Below, piece by piece: positions 34,546 to 44,816 of a DNA stretch of 64,000 nt. The notes beneath the pieces are model-generated. The model saw nothing but the letters and a program-made list of their open reading frames with translations. It ran no database searches and had not been told where the DNA came from. Source of the stretch: Fragilariopsis cylindrus CCMP1102 (taxonomy: Eukaryota; Bacillariophyta; Bacillariophyceae; Bacillariales; Bacillariaceae). Both the position numbers and the translations under genes were made by a program. The DNA is taken from assembly GCA_900095095.1 (NCBI GenBank), contig FMBT01000338.1, positions 62,001-126,000 on the forward strand, given 5' to 3'. Numbering within the stretch: position 1 is the first letter of the stretch; each line of letters opens with the position of its first letter.

Positions 34546-35610
34546 GTTTGAATTATTTATATGACAATTGTACAGTACTAGCCGTACTACTTTACTAGTA
34601 GTATAGTTTATAAGTTCAGTCGTATACTGATAACGTATGCGATAGTTAGTAAATCTTTGTTTGACCTATCTATCTTATTGTAGTGTACAGTAATGTTGTA
34701 TGCATCTGATCTGGTGAGAAAGGAATCCTGATGAGGTGATATACCGTACGTTCTAATAGTTTTTTCCACTTTCTATTATATTTACCACTTACCTCTCGAC
34801 TAACTCAAAATCTACACCATGTTCACAAAGCGAAAAGATGTCGTCTAAAGTTATCTTCGGTCAAGCAATTTGTGAAGAAGCGAAAAAGATTTGTCATTGA
34901 TGAATCAATGACAAATCTTCCGAGAGCGAAGATGCTTAAAAATACTTCCGAGCGAAAAGCAGCTTAAAAATGAAAAACATGGGAGGTTCTACTCCGAGAG
35001 CGAAGAAGCTTAAAAATGAAAATCGAATGAAGAATGAAGAATAATGTATTTATCGATCCCCTGTACCTATGCCCATGATGGGGAACCAAAATATTATTTC
35101 CTATTTAATTACATAGGCCTTGATGAAGCAAAAGAATGGTGGTACATGATTTGGGGGAATTATGTTATTTTCGTGACAAAAGTAAGTTACACACAGTACA
35201 ACGAGGAACCTACAACGACTTCTTGAAGAACATGTCGATGCCCATGTAGTATAATAAAGAACAATTGAACGCCCATCACACCCATCATACTCGTAACAAG
35301 TGTGGGGATATCTTTTCATCTACGAATACTAGTACAGAAGGAGTAGAGGAGTGTATATAATGATAAAGTTCACATTATAAAAGGAATACTCTACGACACG
35401 ACTAATATAGCGATCGTATCTTTTAGTTAGTTGAATATATACAATTCTAAAAATCCAACATCGACGTAGTGAAGCTCCTGCTACCGTATATTTCGACGAC
35501 GATACATATCACAGAAATAGAAATGAATAATCTTCGAACAAAATAAGATAAACAGCAAAAATAAGAAAAGAAAAATAAATAGCAAAAATAGAATTAGAAA
35601 AGAATCAATC
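34546..35610. other. intergenic with hairpin and GAGCGAA-AAGCTTAAAAATG repeats
   Basis: A perfect hairpin lies at 34886-34919 (15-bp stems, TGAA loop). Degenerate units of the form GAGCGAAGAAGCTTAAAAATG recur three to four times between about 34875 and 35025. A related GAGCAATTTTTCGCTC motif is near 62468. No gene is supported. Confidence 0.6.
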
Positions 35611-36678
35611 ATGTTATCTGATAAGATAGTAAAAAAACTCGTTGCTCTTGTTTTTCTCGGCGTTCATTTTGAGTTTGTATTGTCACAGCAGCAGGAGGAT
35701 GATAACGATGAAGGAAATAATAATAACGTCACATTATTAGTAAATGATTCCGATCTATTATCCAACAGCAATGAAAATAATGACTTCTTGTTCACAAATT
35801 ACAATGCACTTCGTGAAGAAGGACAAGGATTCTTTCTTTTAGAAGGTTCTACTTTATACGAAACACCGGATAGTTTGTTGATTACAGGCGTTCAATTGTA
35901 TTGGTGGTGTGATTTAGAATTTGTATCTGACGACGACAATCATTATTACGGATATGTTGGACGATCGGTGGCTTACTTCCTGGGATCTACCGTAGAACAA
36001 ATCAATGCGCAAGGTGCACAAACACCATCCACTCCACCAAAAAGAACCTACTCTGTTTCTGCCATTATGGTCCCAACACTTGGAATCTTTGAAGGTCAAA
36101 TGCACGGAGCACATGATGATGATGATTTTGTTTACCGATTCTGGGATGATGGAAATCCAACACATCCATTTATGGGTTGGGAAGGTTATGTGGAAGGAGA
36201 CACTACTTATCCCAATTCTGATACTAGTAGTGCTTTTTCTGCAGTAGGAAAATTAACGAAGATCACTACTGAAGAAGCAGCAACATATCTTAATAGGGTG
36301 GAAAAATATATCAGTATTATTGAATCAGACTTAACACCTAGTACATGTAGGAAACAATACAAAGCAGCATGGGATGATGAAACACACAATAAGCCTGCTG
36401 ATCCAATCAATACCACCACCATGACAATGACAATGACAACACTTGAAGAAGAGGTTGCTCAACTTAAATTTGACAATAATGAATTAATGTCTCGTGTTGC
36501 ATCAATTGAAGAAAGTGTTGCTGCAGGTGGTGGTGGTGGTGGTGGTGGTGGTAGTGACCCAACGTCCATTCCTACTTCTGCGTGGTACGACAATAACGGT
36601 ATCATCGAGAATATGATCAAACCAATTATGTTATTAACAGCTGGTGTTGCTGGATTGATCCTTGTCGATTTTTTGTAA
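35611..36678 (+). CDS. secretory protein with C-terminal membrane anchor, unknown family
   Basis: A single-exon 355-aa protein. Residues 1-25 form a signal peptide (VALVFLGVHFEFVLS). The luminal domain has few Cys (two: WWCDLEF and STCRKQ) and a Trp/Tyr-rich core (LYWWCDLEF, YRFWDDGN, FMGWEGYVEGD) that suggests a beta-rich fold. A short coiled coil follows (LEEEVAQLKFDNNELMSRVA), then a Gly9 linker, and the last 25 residues are hydrophobic (IMLLTAGVAGLILVDFL), consistent with a single-pass anchor or a GPI signal. I do not recognise the family. It sits upstream of two other secreted-protein genes. Confidence 0.75.
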   Translation: MLSDKIVKKLVALVFLGVHFEFVLSQQQEDDNDEGNNNNVTLLVNDSDLLSNSNENNDFLFTNYNALREEGQGFFLLEGSTLYETPDSLLITGVQLYWWCDLEFVSDDDNHYYGYVGRSVAYFLGSTVEQINAQGAQTPSTPPKRTYSVSAIMVPTLGIFEGQMHGAHDDDDFVYRFWDDGNPTHPFMGWEGYVEGDTTYPNSDTSSAFSAVGKLTKITTEEAATYLNRVEKYISIIESDLTPSTCRKQYKAAWDDETHNKPADPINTTTMTMTMTTLEEEVAQLKFDNNELMSRVASIEESVAAGGGGGGGGGSDPTSIPTSAWYDNNGIIENMIKPIMLLTAGVAGLILVDFL

Positions 36679-37311
36679 TATTCTGACTTCAATTATTATA
36701 CCATATTTGGTCCACGATATTCGATTATGGTATTTCTTGAACTTCCTTCTACCAAAAAGTAGCAGATCCAATTGTCTATTACATTTATTATCTCTGCTAC
36801 TAGTGTTTTAATATTATAATAATATGTCCTAATTGGATGGATTCATTCATTATCAAAAAATAATTAGTTCTATAAGTGAATGTTATTTCTTTCCTTCCTA
36901 TTACCATATATCATTTATTTATTTATTTTTGTGCAGCAGTGTCTGCTATCGTTGTTCTACTAGCTAACGTATAGGTACCGTATTTGTGTCAGCGATATGA
37001 AAAAAAAAGATGATTTTGAAACGAATTATAGGAAGATACCAACACGTCCGATTATGCCGTTCTTTCGTTCGTCATATATATTGTGTATCTCATTTATAGT
37101 ATGATCAATGAAAAGGCAGAATAACACAACAAATCAGATTCCAAAAAAAATATCGATGCAAGCACGCAAAATGATGACTACAGTACTGATCTTTAGAATT
37201 AATAAAGTATTGTACTAAATAATACGGTTTTAATATCTAACAAACATTTTACTTTATTTCTTGTAATAACTATCATTCTATTCTTTTCATTTATATCATC
37301 TTATATAAATA
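36679..37311. other. convergent intergenic region
   Basis: 3' ends of a plus gene and a minus gene face each other here. AT-rich, with no supported gene or repeat array. Confidence 0.45.
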
Positions 37312-38520
37312 TTAAACAACAACTTTACCACATTCGTAATAAGCAACAGCTTGTGTTGAACAACCATAACAATACTCAACTTCATCAATACATGAATCTA
37401 ATGCAAATGATGATGTTGATACTAATTGTGTTGCTGCTTTGATACATGTCTTACACGAATTGCCACCAGTACAATCATCTAATATAATTTGTTGTAATCT
37501 ACATACCGAATCAAATCGATCACTCCATGTTACAACAGTAGTTGAACTATCTTCATTTCGTCCAACAACAACATCCGGTGTTCGATCAATTGTTGCAGTA
37601 GCAGCACTTTCATCAATAAGTATGGGTGCCGGTGCAGGAGCAGTAGGAGCAGATACACGATCAGGTACAGGAGCAGGTACAGAAGCAGGTACGACCATTG
37701 TTGTAGGTACGACATGAGCACCTTCGGGAACTGTAACAATAACAACAGTAGCAGTGCTACTACTACTACTACTACTCGACTGTTGTTGTGATGTTGGATT
37801 TTTAAAACAATCATAGTAATTTTCTGATTCACTTGGACAACCAGTACATATAGTAATATCATTAACACATGAGTTTAGTGCAAATGTTGACATTGTTGGT
37901 AATTTTGATGCTGCCTTAATACAATTTTTACATATTTCAAACCCACCACTACTTGAACTTGAATCAATACATTCTTGTAATTCATCATGTTCCGTTCCAC
38001 AAGATGATGAAGTAGTAGTAGTAGTTGTCGTTGTCGTCGAAGCAGCGCCTTCGTCAATAATCCGTCCATCAGTAGTAATAATAGCACCATCGTCAGGTGT
38101 AGGTGCTATATCGACTTGAGCTGGAACAGGAACAGGAGCTGGTATAATTGGAATTGTTGATACTGGTGCAGCAAAGGAAGAGAATGTTGGAGTTGGAACT
38201 GGAACGAATGTTGTTGGAACAGGTACTGCTGGTACTGTTACTGGTGCGGGCTTCGGTGAAGAAGGAACATCCTTCTCTTTTTTCCTTGATTTTTTATCGT
38301 TTTTGTCGTCTTGCTTGAGTTTACGATTGTTGTTGCTGTTTTCTAATAATACTACTCTCGAATTCGAATTCGAATTATTCATGTTAACACTTCCACGGAG
38401 GGCACGACTTCTGGTATGTCTAGCTGTTGCTGCAAAAACGTCATCGGTTCGGACGAAAACGATAACCGATAGAATAGCACAAAGCGTAACGATACGAGAA
38501 GAAAAGGAATAGTTCATCAT
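37312..38520 (-). CDS. secreted Lys-rich protein with two duplicated Cys domains
   Basis: A single-exon 402-aa protein. The signal peptide is residues 1-30 (VTLCAILSVIVFV, ending V-F-A). It is followed by R-A-L-R-G-S, then R-K-L and a Lys block (KNDKKSRKKEKD), then Pro/Val/Thr linkers. Two copies of a Cys module follow: L-Q-E-C-I, CKNCIKAASKL, TFALNSCVNDITICTGCPSE, YYDC; and L-D-D-C, CKTCIKAATQL, SFALDSCIDEVEYCYGC, YYEC. The spacing is conserved between the copies, so this is an internal duplication. Probably a wall or extracellular protein. It is transcribed divergently from the next gene, which has the same N-terminal plan. I do not know the family name. Confidence 0.78.
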   Translation of the reverse strand: MMNYSFSSRIVTLCAILSVIVFVRTDDVFAATARHTRSRALRGSVNMNNSNSNSRVVLLENSNNNRKLKQDDKNDKKSRKKEKDVPSSPKPAPVTVPAVPVPTTFVPVPTPTFSSFAAPVSTIPIIPAPVPVPAQVDIAPTPDDGAIITTDGRIIDEGAASTTTTTTTTTSSSCGTEHDELQECIDSSSSSGGFEICKNCIKAASKLPTMSTFALNSCVNDITICTGCPSESENYYDCFKNPTSQQQSSSSSSSSTATVVIVTVPEGAHVVPTTMVVPASVPAPVPDRVSAPTAPAPAPILIDESAATATIDRTPDVVVGRNEDSSTTVVTWSDRFDSVCRLQQIILDDCTGGNSCKTCIKAATQLVSTSSFALDSCIDEVEYCYGCSTQAVAYYECGKVVV

Positions 38521-39319
38521 GGCTGGATAGGATCGTAAAATGCGTGACGTTCGTTGGTTTTATGTATATGTTGCGTTCGTAAGAAATGAATGGATTGATA
38601 TAATGTGAGGTAGATAAAGCTAGTACTGTATATGAAAATTAAATAGTGGAGTCGCGGCTGAGAATATCTTTCTAATAGGTAAGAGATAGCCCTCCAAAAA
38701 GGAATGTGATTTTAAATGTTAGGCCATAGAAAGATATTATTTACGGAACTTACTGCTAGTAAATACAGTACAATTTGAAGTTTTTTTCTAAATAAATCGT
38801 GGATGTAAGAGCGAAGTTTGAAAATAATTTAAAATTCAAATTTTATGCCTGTCTTCCTCGATTATGAATCTAAACAAACGGTAATCGTTATGCAAGGTAT
38901 GACATAAGCCCTATGTCAATCAAAACACCAATCTCCTGTCACGAGCGCCCTTAAATTACATTTAACCGCGAAGAAAGGCTTCTTACTACAGTAAACTGTT
39001 TTTCATTGATCCAGTAACGGTAAAACCTGAAAATAAACTTTGTATCGATCTTTCTTTCGCTGATTTTCTGGCGACAAGAACACGAACGAAACATCACATT
39101 ATTACAAACTGTCACACATACAATTTGCAAAATTAATTTTGAAAGAAAAAAAGTATTTTCTTTGCGAGATAAGCAGTAGTAGTAGTAGCTGAAGGTTAGT
39201 TATAGTACTGTATGTTGCTAGTGTCCTAATTTAAGACACACACACGCATAATCACAATCCCATAGAATGCTCACACAACTCACAACTGCCTTCTCCCAAA
39301 ACACAAAACGAAGAAAAGA
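38521..39319. promoter_or_regulatory. bidirectional intergenic region between two secreted Lys-rich protein genes
   Basis: About 800 bp separates two start codons that point away from each other. No TATA box or named operator is clear. Shared control of the pair is an inference from position and from the similar protein plan. Confidence 0.4.
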
Positions 39320-40531
39320 ATGGAAAAAAAAGACTATACCATGGCTATCATCGTTATCAAGCACGCTCTTCTTGCTGTATTAGCACTATCATCATTGTCG
39401 TTATCTTCTTCTGTTGTCGATGCTGCTGATGTGGATGTTGTAAGACGCACCACTAACAGTCGTGGTATTCGTGGTAGCACTACTGCTGCTACTGCGTTTA
39501 CTGCTACTGCTGCTTCGGCTACTATGAGTAGTGGCGACAGAGTAAGAAACCTTGTGTTGAAGCACACTAAGACGAGCGATAAAAACAAGAAGAAGACGAG
39601 CGGTAAAAAGAACAAGAAGACCGTTGGTGCTACAAGTAGTAAGACCGTTGTTATTACAAAAACTCCAACTCCAGTCATCAACACCGGGGGTATTACAGAA
39701 AAACCAATCCTCGACACCGATACTATTAGTAGTGCTACCGATGTCTTGACAGGTACAACTGATGGTACTGATTCTAGTATTTCTAATAGAGTTGAATCTG
39801 AAGAACAAGAAGAAGGACCTGCTGTTGTTGTCGCAACGACTATTGCTCTTGAACCAGAACCAACATGGGATTTAAGGAATTGTCCATCCTTATATCCACA
39901 AAGTGGTAATGATTGTGTTATGATTGATGGATTTGATTTTAAGAAATGTTTTTACTATGAATATGGCCTAGATGTTTTATGTCAATGTTCTACCTTATCA
40001 CCAATATGGATATGCACCGGTACAATCATTCGAAATCCAGTAGAAGAAGATGAAGAAGTTGTTGTTGTTACTGTTGCTGTTGTTGTTGAACAAGAGGTTC
40101 TAGAAGTTGCTGTTGAGATTGAAGAAGAAAGCCTCGTCATCGTTGATGATATTGATGATGATTATAATTCTACAACAATAAAAGAAGAAATCCTCGTCAT
40201 CGTTGATGAAATTGATGATGATAATAATTCTACAACAATAGATGATGATAATAATTCTACAGCAATGATTAGCGAAGAAGAAGAAGAAGAGGTTGGTATT
40301 GATGCTGAAATTAATGTTGCATTACTTGATGAAGAAAAACAATTATTATGTCCTGTCGATATTCCATTAGCTGGTGATGAATGTGGATTAAATGGATTCG
40401 ATACAATACCATGTTGTTATACAGATCCTGAACCTATTGTTGGTGGAACTATTCTATGTACATGTACTGATGATTTTGGTGCAGAAGTATTTACATGCAT
40501 GCGTGGTTCATTGTCATTATGTACAGTCTAA
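39320..40531 (+). CDS. secreted Lys-rich protein with two Cys domains and acidic tandem repeat
   Basis: A single-exon 403-aa protein. The second Met (39341) gives the better signal peptide (HALLAVLALSSLSLSSS, V-D-A-A-D). Next come R-G-I-R-G-S, an Ala/Thr stretch, R-N-L, and a Lys block (SDKNKKKTSGKKNKKTVG). Two Cys domains of similar plan follow: C-P-S-L-Y-P...GFDFKKC...CQC...C, and C-P-V-D-I-P...GFDTIPCCY...CTCTDD...C. Between them is an acidic tandem repeat (LVIVDDIDDDYNSTTIK, then LVIVDEIDDDNNSTTID). The mix of basic block, acidic block and Cys domains resembles wall-associated proteins of diatoms, but I cannot assign a family. The divergent neighbour shares the N-terminal layout. Confidence 0.78.
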   Translation: MEKKDYTMAIIVIKHALLAVLALSSLSLSSSVVDAADVDVVRRTTNSRGIRGSTTAATAFTATAASATMSSGDRVRNLVLKHTKTSDKNKKKTSGKKNKKTVGATSSKTVVITKTPTPVINTGGITEKPILDTDTISSATDVLTGTTDGTDSSISNRVESEEQEEGPAVVVATTIALEPEPTWDLRNCPSLYPQSGNDCVMIDGFDFKKCFYYEYGLDVLCQCSTLSPIWICTGTIIRNPVEEDEEVVVVTVAVVVEQEVLEVAVEIEEESLVIVDDIDDDYNSTTIKEEILVIVDEIDDDNNSTTIDDDNNSTAMISEEEEEEVGIDAEINVALLDEEKQLLCPVDIPLAGDECGLNGFDTIPCCYTDPEPIVGGTILCTCTDDFGAEVFTCMRGSLSLCTV

Positions 40532-41026
40532 AGAACGCAACATTGAGGAACAATCCGATTCCCCATCCATATTTTCTATCTACCCGTCTTTACATACCGT
40601 ATCACCTATCTTCGTAGCTGCAAATTATCTAGATCGTCGTCGACTTCGTCATCGATACGTACAAAATCCGGTATCTGTTCCACTATATATATGCACTCTT
40701 GCCGCGCTAATACACTGTACGCATCATCCGGACACGCAACACAGCCTTTGTGTGTACTACAGTATTCAATACTACTTTAAGTACATTGTAAACGTTTGTT
40801 TTTTAGAAATATTAATACTATGGTTTTAATTTATAATTTTGTATAGTTGGATTTGTTTCGCATCGTACAGTACCCCATTCAAGGAATGACAATAGATAGA
40901 TAAATAGATAGTACAGCTCCGTCCCATAACGATGTCAGCAAATGATTTGGGCAATAGATATATAGATGGATGTAGAGAACGTAGCTCGTTATTCGTTGTT
41001 AGTGTTTTTTTTCATCAACTGTTTCT
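40532..41026. other. convergent intergenic region
   Basis: Spacer between two 3' ends, with GATA runs near 40890-40910. No gene is supported. Confidence 0.45.
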
Positions 41027-42310
41027 TCACGATGATGATGATAATGATGATGTGGTAGTACTAGTAGTACAACTACGCAAATAATTCTTCCATCGTTCTA
41101 CTAATATCTCACGACTACCATCCAAATCAAGATCGACATTTTGTTGTTGAAGACGTTCACGTAATGATGTAACATCGAAATCATCTACATCGTCTATAGT
41201 ACCATTACCATCATCAACAACAGATGAATATTGTTTACGGCTGGACGTTGCATAGACCAATAATTCAACGAGTAAATCATTTGATTCTTTCAGTTTCGTC
41301 CAATCGTCTTGAGATGATTCCATCACATCATTCGGATTGGATGCATATACAACCATAGCAGCTTCCTTCAGCAATGCACATGAATATGAATCTGCTAATA
41401 ACAAAAATCCAGCAGCCGTCGATGGAATCAGAAACTTTTCAGTTAAAATTGATTCCATGTATAATTTTAAATCTGTACAACCAAATCGATTAGCTGTAAG
41501 AAGAATTAATGTAACCTTTTCTTCGTCATCATCGTACTCATTTACCGTAGGTACTTCATCCATATAAATGAATTTCAAAATTGTTTCGAACGCAGCCTCA
41601 TCGACATCCGGTAACATAATGGTTTTGATATCGCTATCACCGTTGGATGATTCCTCTTCCGTGATAACCAATTCGTACAAGTCCCTAGCTCGTACCGATA
41701 AGATGCATTTATGGACCATAAATTCCTTCTTAGATACACCGACGATAAATGTTACGTCTGATGTTTCATTTGAACAGTACAGTTTAGTTAGGATTTCATT
41801 ATCACAACACGTCAATCGTGGGAACCAAACAGATCTCTTTTCTGTTGCTACTTGTAATTCCACCGTAATTGTCAACGTGCCTGCATGATTGCAATCATTG
41901 TCGATAATATCTTGACGTTTGCCGTAATCGGGCCATCCATAACCGGCTTGTCCTTTCCTGAATTCAAATTTTGGAAGCGTATGGCTAATTGTTTTTGTCT
42001 CAATTACTGCCATCGCAACTACTGGATCAGTTCTGTCATTATCGTCAGAATAGAATAGGAACATCGAGACGTATTCGGCATCGGTATTTGATTGAATATT
42101 ACCCCGAGGATAAATCTTTAGCTTCCATAGATGACCATGGGCTTCGATGACACTGGTAGATAAATATTCATCTCTCTTATGATCTAAGTTCGCAAAATCG
42201 TAGATATGAAACTGCATCTTCTCTATGTTTCCTAAAAATTCTTTTGGTATTTTTCCGTACGAACCTTCTCCCGCTACCGCCGCTCTACTACTATCCGAAG
42301 ACTCTGCCAT
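41027..42310 (-). CDS. MATH-BTB protein with C-terminal SAP-like motif (probable CUL3 adaptor)
   Basis: A single-exon 427-aa protein. Residues about 30-180 have the MATH pattern (HIYDFANL, HGHLWKLKIYPRG, VSMFLFYS). A BTB/POZ domain follows at about 183-295 (DVTFIVGVSKKEFMVHKCILSVRA, IMLPDVDEAAFETILKFIY, LLTANRFGCTDLKLYMES), then a short BACK-like helical part (TAAGFLLLADSYSCALLKEAA). Near the C terminus, VTSLRERLQQQNVDLDLDGS plus ILVERW fits a SAP motif. MATH-BTB proteins of the SPOP kind bring substrates to CUL3 ubiquitin ligases; the SAP motif may add nucleic-acid binding. No signal peptide, so nuclear or cytosolic. Confidence 0.85.
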   Translation of the reverse strand: MAESSDSSRAAVAGEGSYGKIPKEFLGNIEKMQFHIYDFANLDHKRDEYLSTSVIEAHGHLWKLKIYPRGNIQSNTDAEYVSMFLFYSDDNDRTDPVVAMAVIETKTISHTLPKFEFRKGQAGYGWPDYGKRQDIIDNDCNHAGTLTITVELQVATEKRSVWFPRLTCCDNEILTKLYCSNETSDVTFIVGVSKKEFMVHKCILSVRARDLYELVITEEESSNGDSDIKTIMLPDVDEAAFETILKFIYMDEVPTVNEYDDDEEKVTLILLTANRFGCTDLKLYMESILTEKFLIPSTAAGFLLLADSYSCALLKEAAMVVYASNPNDVMESSQDDWTKLKESNDLLVELLVYATSSRKQYSSVVDDGNGTIDDVDDFDVTSLRERLQQQNVDLDLDGSREILVERWKNYLRSCTTSTTTSSLSSSS

Positions 42311-42979
42311 AGTATATTAGATGTCTTGTGTCTTTCTATTGCTATTGTTGTTGTCGTTGACGTCGTCACTGTCGCTTTTATATTGCGCTTTTAGATATTT
42401 TGTGTGTCTTTTTTTTTCTCTTGCATTCGAAGGTTTTGTCGTGTCGAGTGTACTCGCTCTTACTACTACAATTGTGCGTATATCGGAGTAGCAATCAGCG
42501 CCGTTTCTCTCTCATCATATTTGAGGAAAGCGCGAAAAACTGTTAGTAATTTTGTTCTTCTTGCGTTGGCTTGCCGATGTTGTGGTAAGAACGCGTAAAA
42601 ATTCTACGATTACATTACCGTATTAAGAACACCTAGATTCGATGATTCCAACACGATTCGATTCGCCGTTCTCCTGCCGGCATTTATGAGTGCAACATTG
42701 ACAGTAGTAAACTAGTAGGTAGTAATACTGTAGTCCATCCTCTTGTTGTTCTCTGGTGGTACATCCATCATGGTTGCATTCGTTTTAGCTACTGTAGTTA
42801 GGCCTTTCAACTTGTTTACAAAACTGCCAAGCGATGTTTGGGCCTGGTTAGTACAACAACTGTAGGGATTTAGGGTTGGAATCCCAGAGGTGTCGTTCTC
42901 TTTTTTATTTTTGTCTCTTTTTGTCTTTATTTTTTATTCTTTTTATTTTGGATAACTAGGTATTTTAGTTCGTTCATAA
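42311..42979. other. intergenic upstream of MATH-BTB
   Basis: Probable promoter of the minus-strand MATH-BTB gene. No other gene is supported. Confidence 0.45.
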
Positions 42980-43510
42980 ATTTTTTTGTGGATAACCTTA
43001 TCTCTCTTAGTAGATTACTTCCTTGTGGTTAAGTAAGTATCATTATTTGTTGGACTAACTGCACAATTTATCCATTGATCTTCCTTCCTCATACATTTTA
43101 TTGGTGGCTTAAGTGAGTAACAACAGATAGAGGTGGGGGTATTGATTAACTTAGTTATAACAATGATTTGTTGTACCAACGGAGATAATATAGATGGATT
43201 TGTATCAATTCTAACTATCAACCATATTATTAAATTATTAGCATGGTCTTGATACAAGATTGTTGTGGAATGCAAGGGCTTGTTTCGTCCCCATGTGTAT
43301 TTGTATAGAAAACACAGGGTTGTTGTGAAATTAAATCATTGACCAGGCAGAGTGGTACACAGATAGGGATCATCAGGAAAGTTTGAATGGTAAATGATAA
43401 CCACCTCCAAAATTGCATCAGGATGATTAATATTGTCTCCAATGGATGGCAAAGTACCAGGTAGATGTAGGCATAAGAGAGGCATGCAGACATATACTGT
43501 GTTGTTCAGA
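42980..43510 (-). repeat. dispersed repeat, copy 1 (inverted relative to copy 2 at 50.9-51.5 kb)
   Basis: About 500 bp whose reverse complement aligns with about 50930-51470. Shared landmarks are CTTGTGGTTAAGTA, TATCATTATTTGTTG, GGTGGCTTAAGTGAGTAAC, AGAGGTGGGGGTATTGATTA, CATGTGTAT and ATGGCAAAGTAC. Both copies have short ORFs in several frames but no frame is clearly kept. It is a repeat of unknown class, probably an old transposon fragment. Confidence 0.75.
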
Positions 43511-44081
43511 CTATGCATCAAATATAGAAGATTGTTTTATCAAGCTGACTTTCTGGCCCAAAATGCTAGCTAAATCATACAAAAAAAATGAGTACTATTA
43601 CAATCTAATATGATGCACATTATATTTAGATAGTACAGTAGTACTATCTAAAAGGCTAGAAATTACAAGAGAGGTAGCAGGTGTGGTGCCATGTGAGGAC
43701 AAACTCGTCCATAAGTATGGAATGCAGAAATTACCTCATCTCCCACACATATTATCATTTTTCCCAATAGAAGCAGTAGCAGTAGCAGTAGCAGTAGTAT
43801 AGTGTTATTAGTAGTATTAATTAGCAGTAGTCTCTGCACATACCATTAAATTGTGATATGTAGTACTTGAATACTCAAAGATTAGCATTGAGTGTAGCTT
43901 ATGGGCAAGTAAGCACATAGATCTACTCCTCTATATCCATGATGCATTTTATAGTAGAATCAATATGTACCATCCTTTGTCTGTAAAATAAAAGGGTTTG
44001 AGCTAGAGCCTTGATTCTTTACTTTACATCAAGCATGCTTTACAATGTGTACAACAAATTTATCATCATCATCCATCCATC
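43511..44081. other. intergenic between repeat copy 1 and satellite
   Basis: It holds a short AGTAGC run (about 43770-43798) and no supported gene. Confidence 0.45.
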
Positions 44082-44469
44082 CAGCTCAGCTCAGCTCAGC
44101 TCAGCTCAGCTCAGCTCAGCTCAGCTCAGCTCAGCTCAGCTCAGCTCAGCTCAGCTCAGCTCAGCTCAGCTCAGCTCAGCTCAGCTCAGCTCAGCTCAGC
44201 TCAGCTCAGCTCAGCTCAGCTCAGCTCAGCTCAGCTCAGCTCAGCTCAGCTCAGCTCAGCTCAGCTCAGCTCAGCTCAGCTCAGCTTGTTGGAGGTTAAG
44301 TGTGATTTATGTGGGGTATGTGGTGAATTGTTGGGTCTATGAGGTTAGGGTTAGGCTCAGCTCAGCTCAGCTCAGCTCAGCTCAGCTCAGCTCAGCTCAG
44401 CTCAGCTCAGCTTGTTGGAGGTTAAGTGTGATTTATGTGGGGTATGTGGTGAATTGTTGGGTCTATGAG
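44082..44469. repeat. CAGCT pentanucleotide satellite with higher-order duplication
   Basis: 41 perfect CAGCT units (44082-44286) are followed by a unique segment of about 58 bp, then a TTAGGGTTAGG motif (about 44345-44355), 11 more CAGCT units (44358-44412) and a perfect second copy of the 58-bp segment. Array plus unique segment was therefore duplicated recently. AGCT palindromes repeat every 5 bp, so strands can fold on themselves. Confidence 0.95.
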
Positions 44470-44741
44470 CTCCTCTAGGAGCTATCATTGCTAGAAAAAG
44501 CATCATTTGGGGATTCCACATGATTTCTTGTGTTGAAAGGGGCGTGCTGTACAAACTAATTAGTCTGAGTACAGGTCCCCATAGAAATAGCCAGGAGGTG
44601 ACAATAATATTAGAAGCAGAGAGGGCGTCCGGGCATGTTCAACCAAATAATTTATCATTCTATCTGTACTGTCCCCCTTGTATACAAAAATAATCATCAT
44701 GATGATAATCCTGTATACATATTAAAAGTAGATATGGTATA

Positions 44742-44816
<75 letters not shown>

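Noticed and set aside
44343-44356. Telomere
   Set aside because: Only about two TTAGGG units in the middle of the window; at most an interstitial trace.
44011-44478. ORFs coding for long S-S-A-Q-L repeats
   Set aside because: A perfect pentanucleotide array is open in several frames by chance; this is satellite DNA, not a gene.
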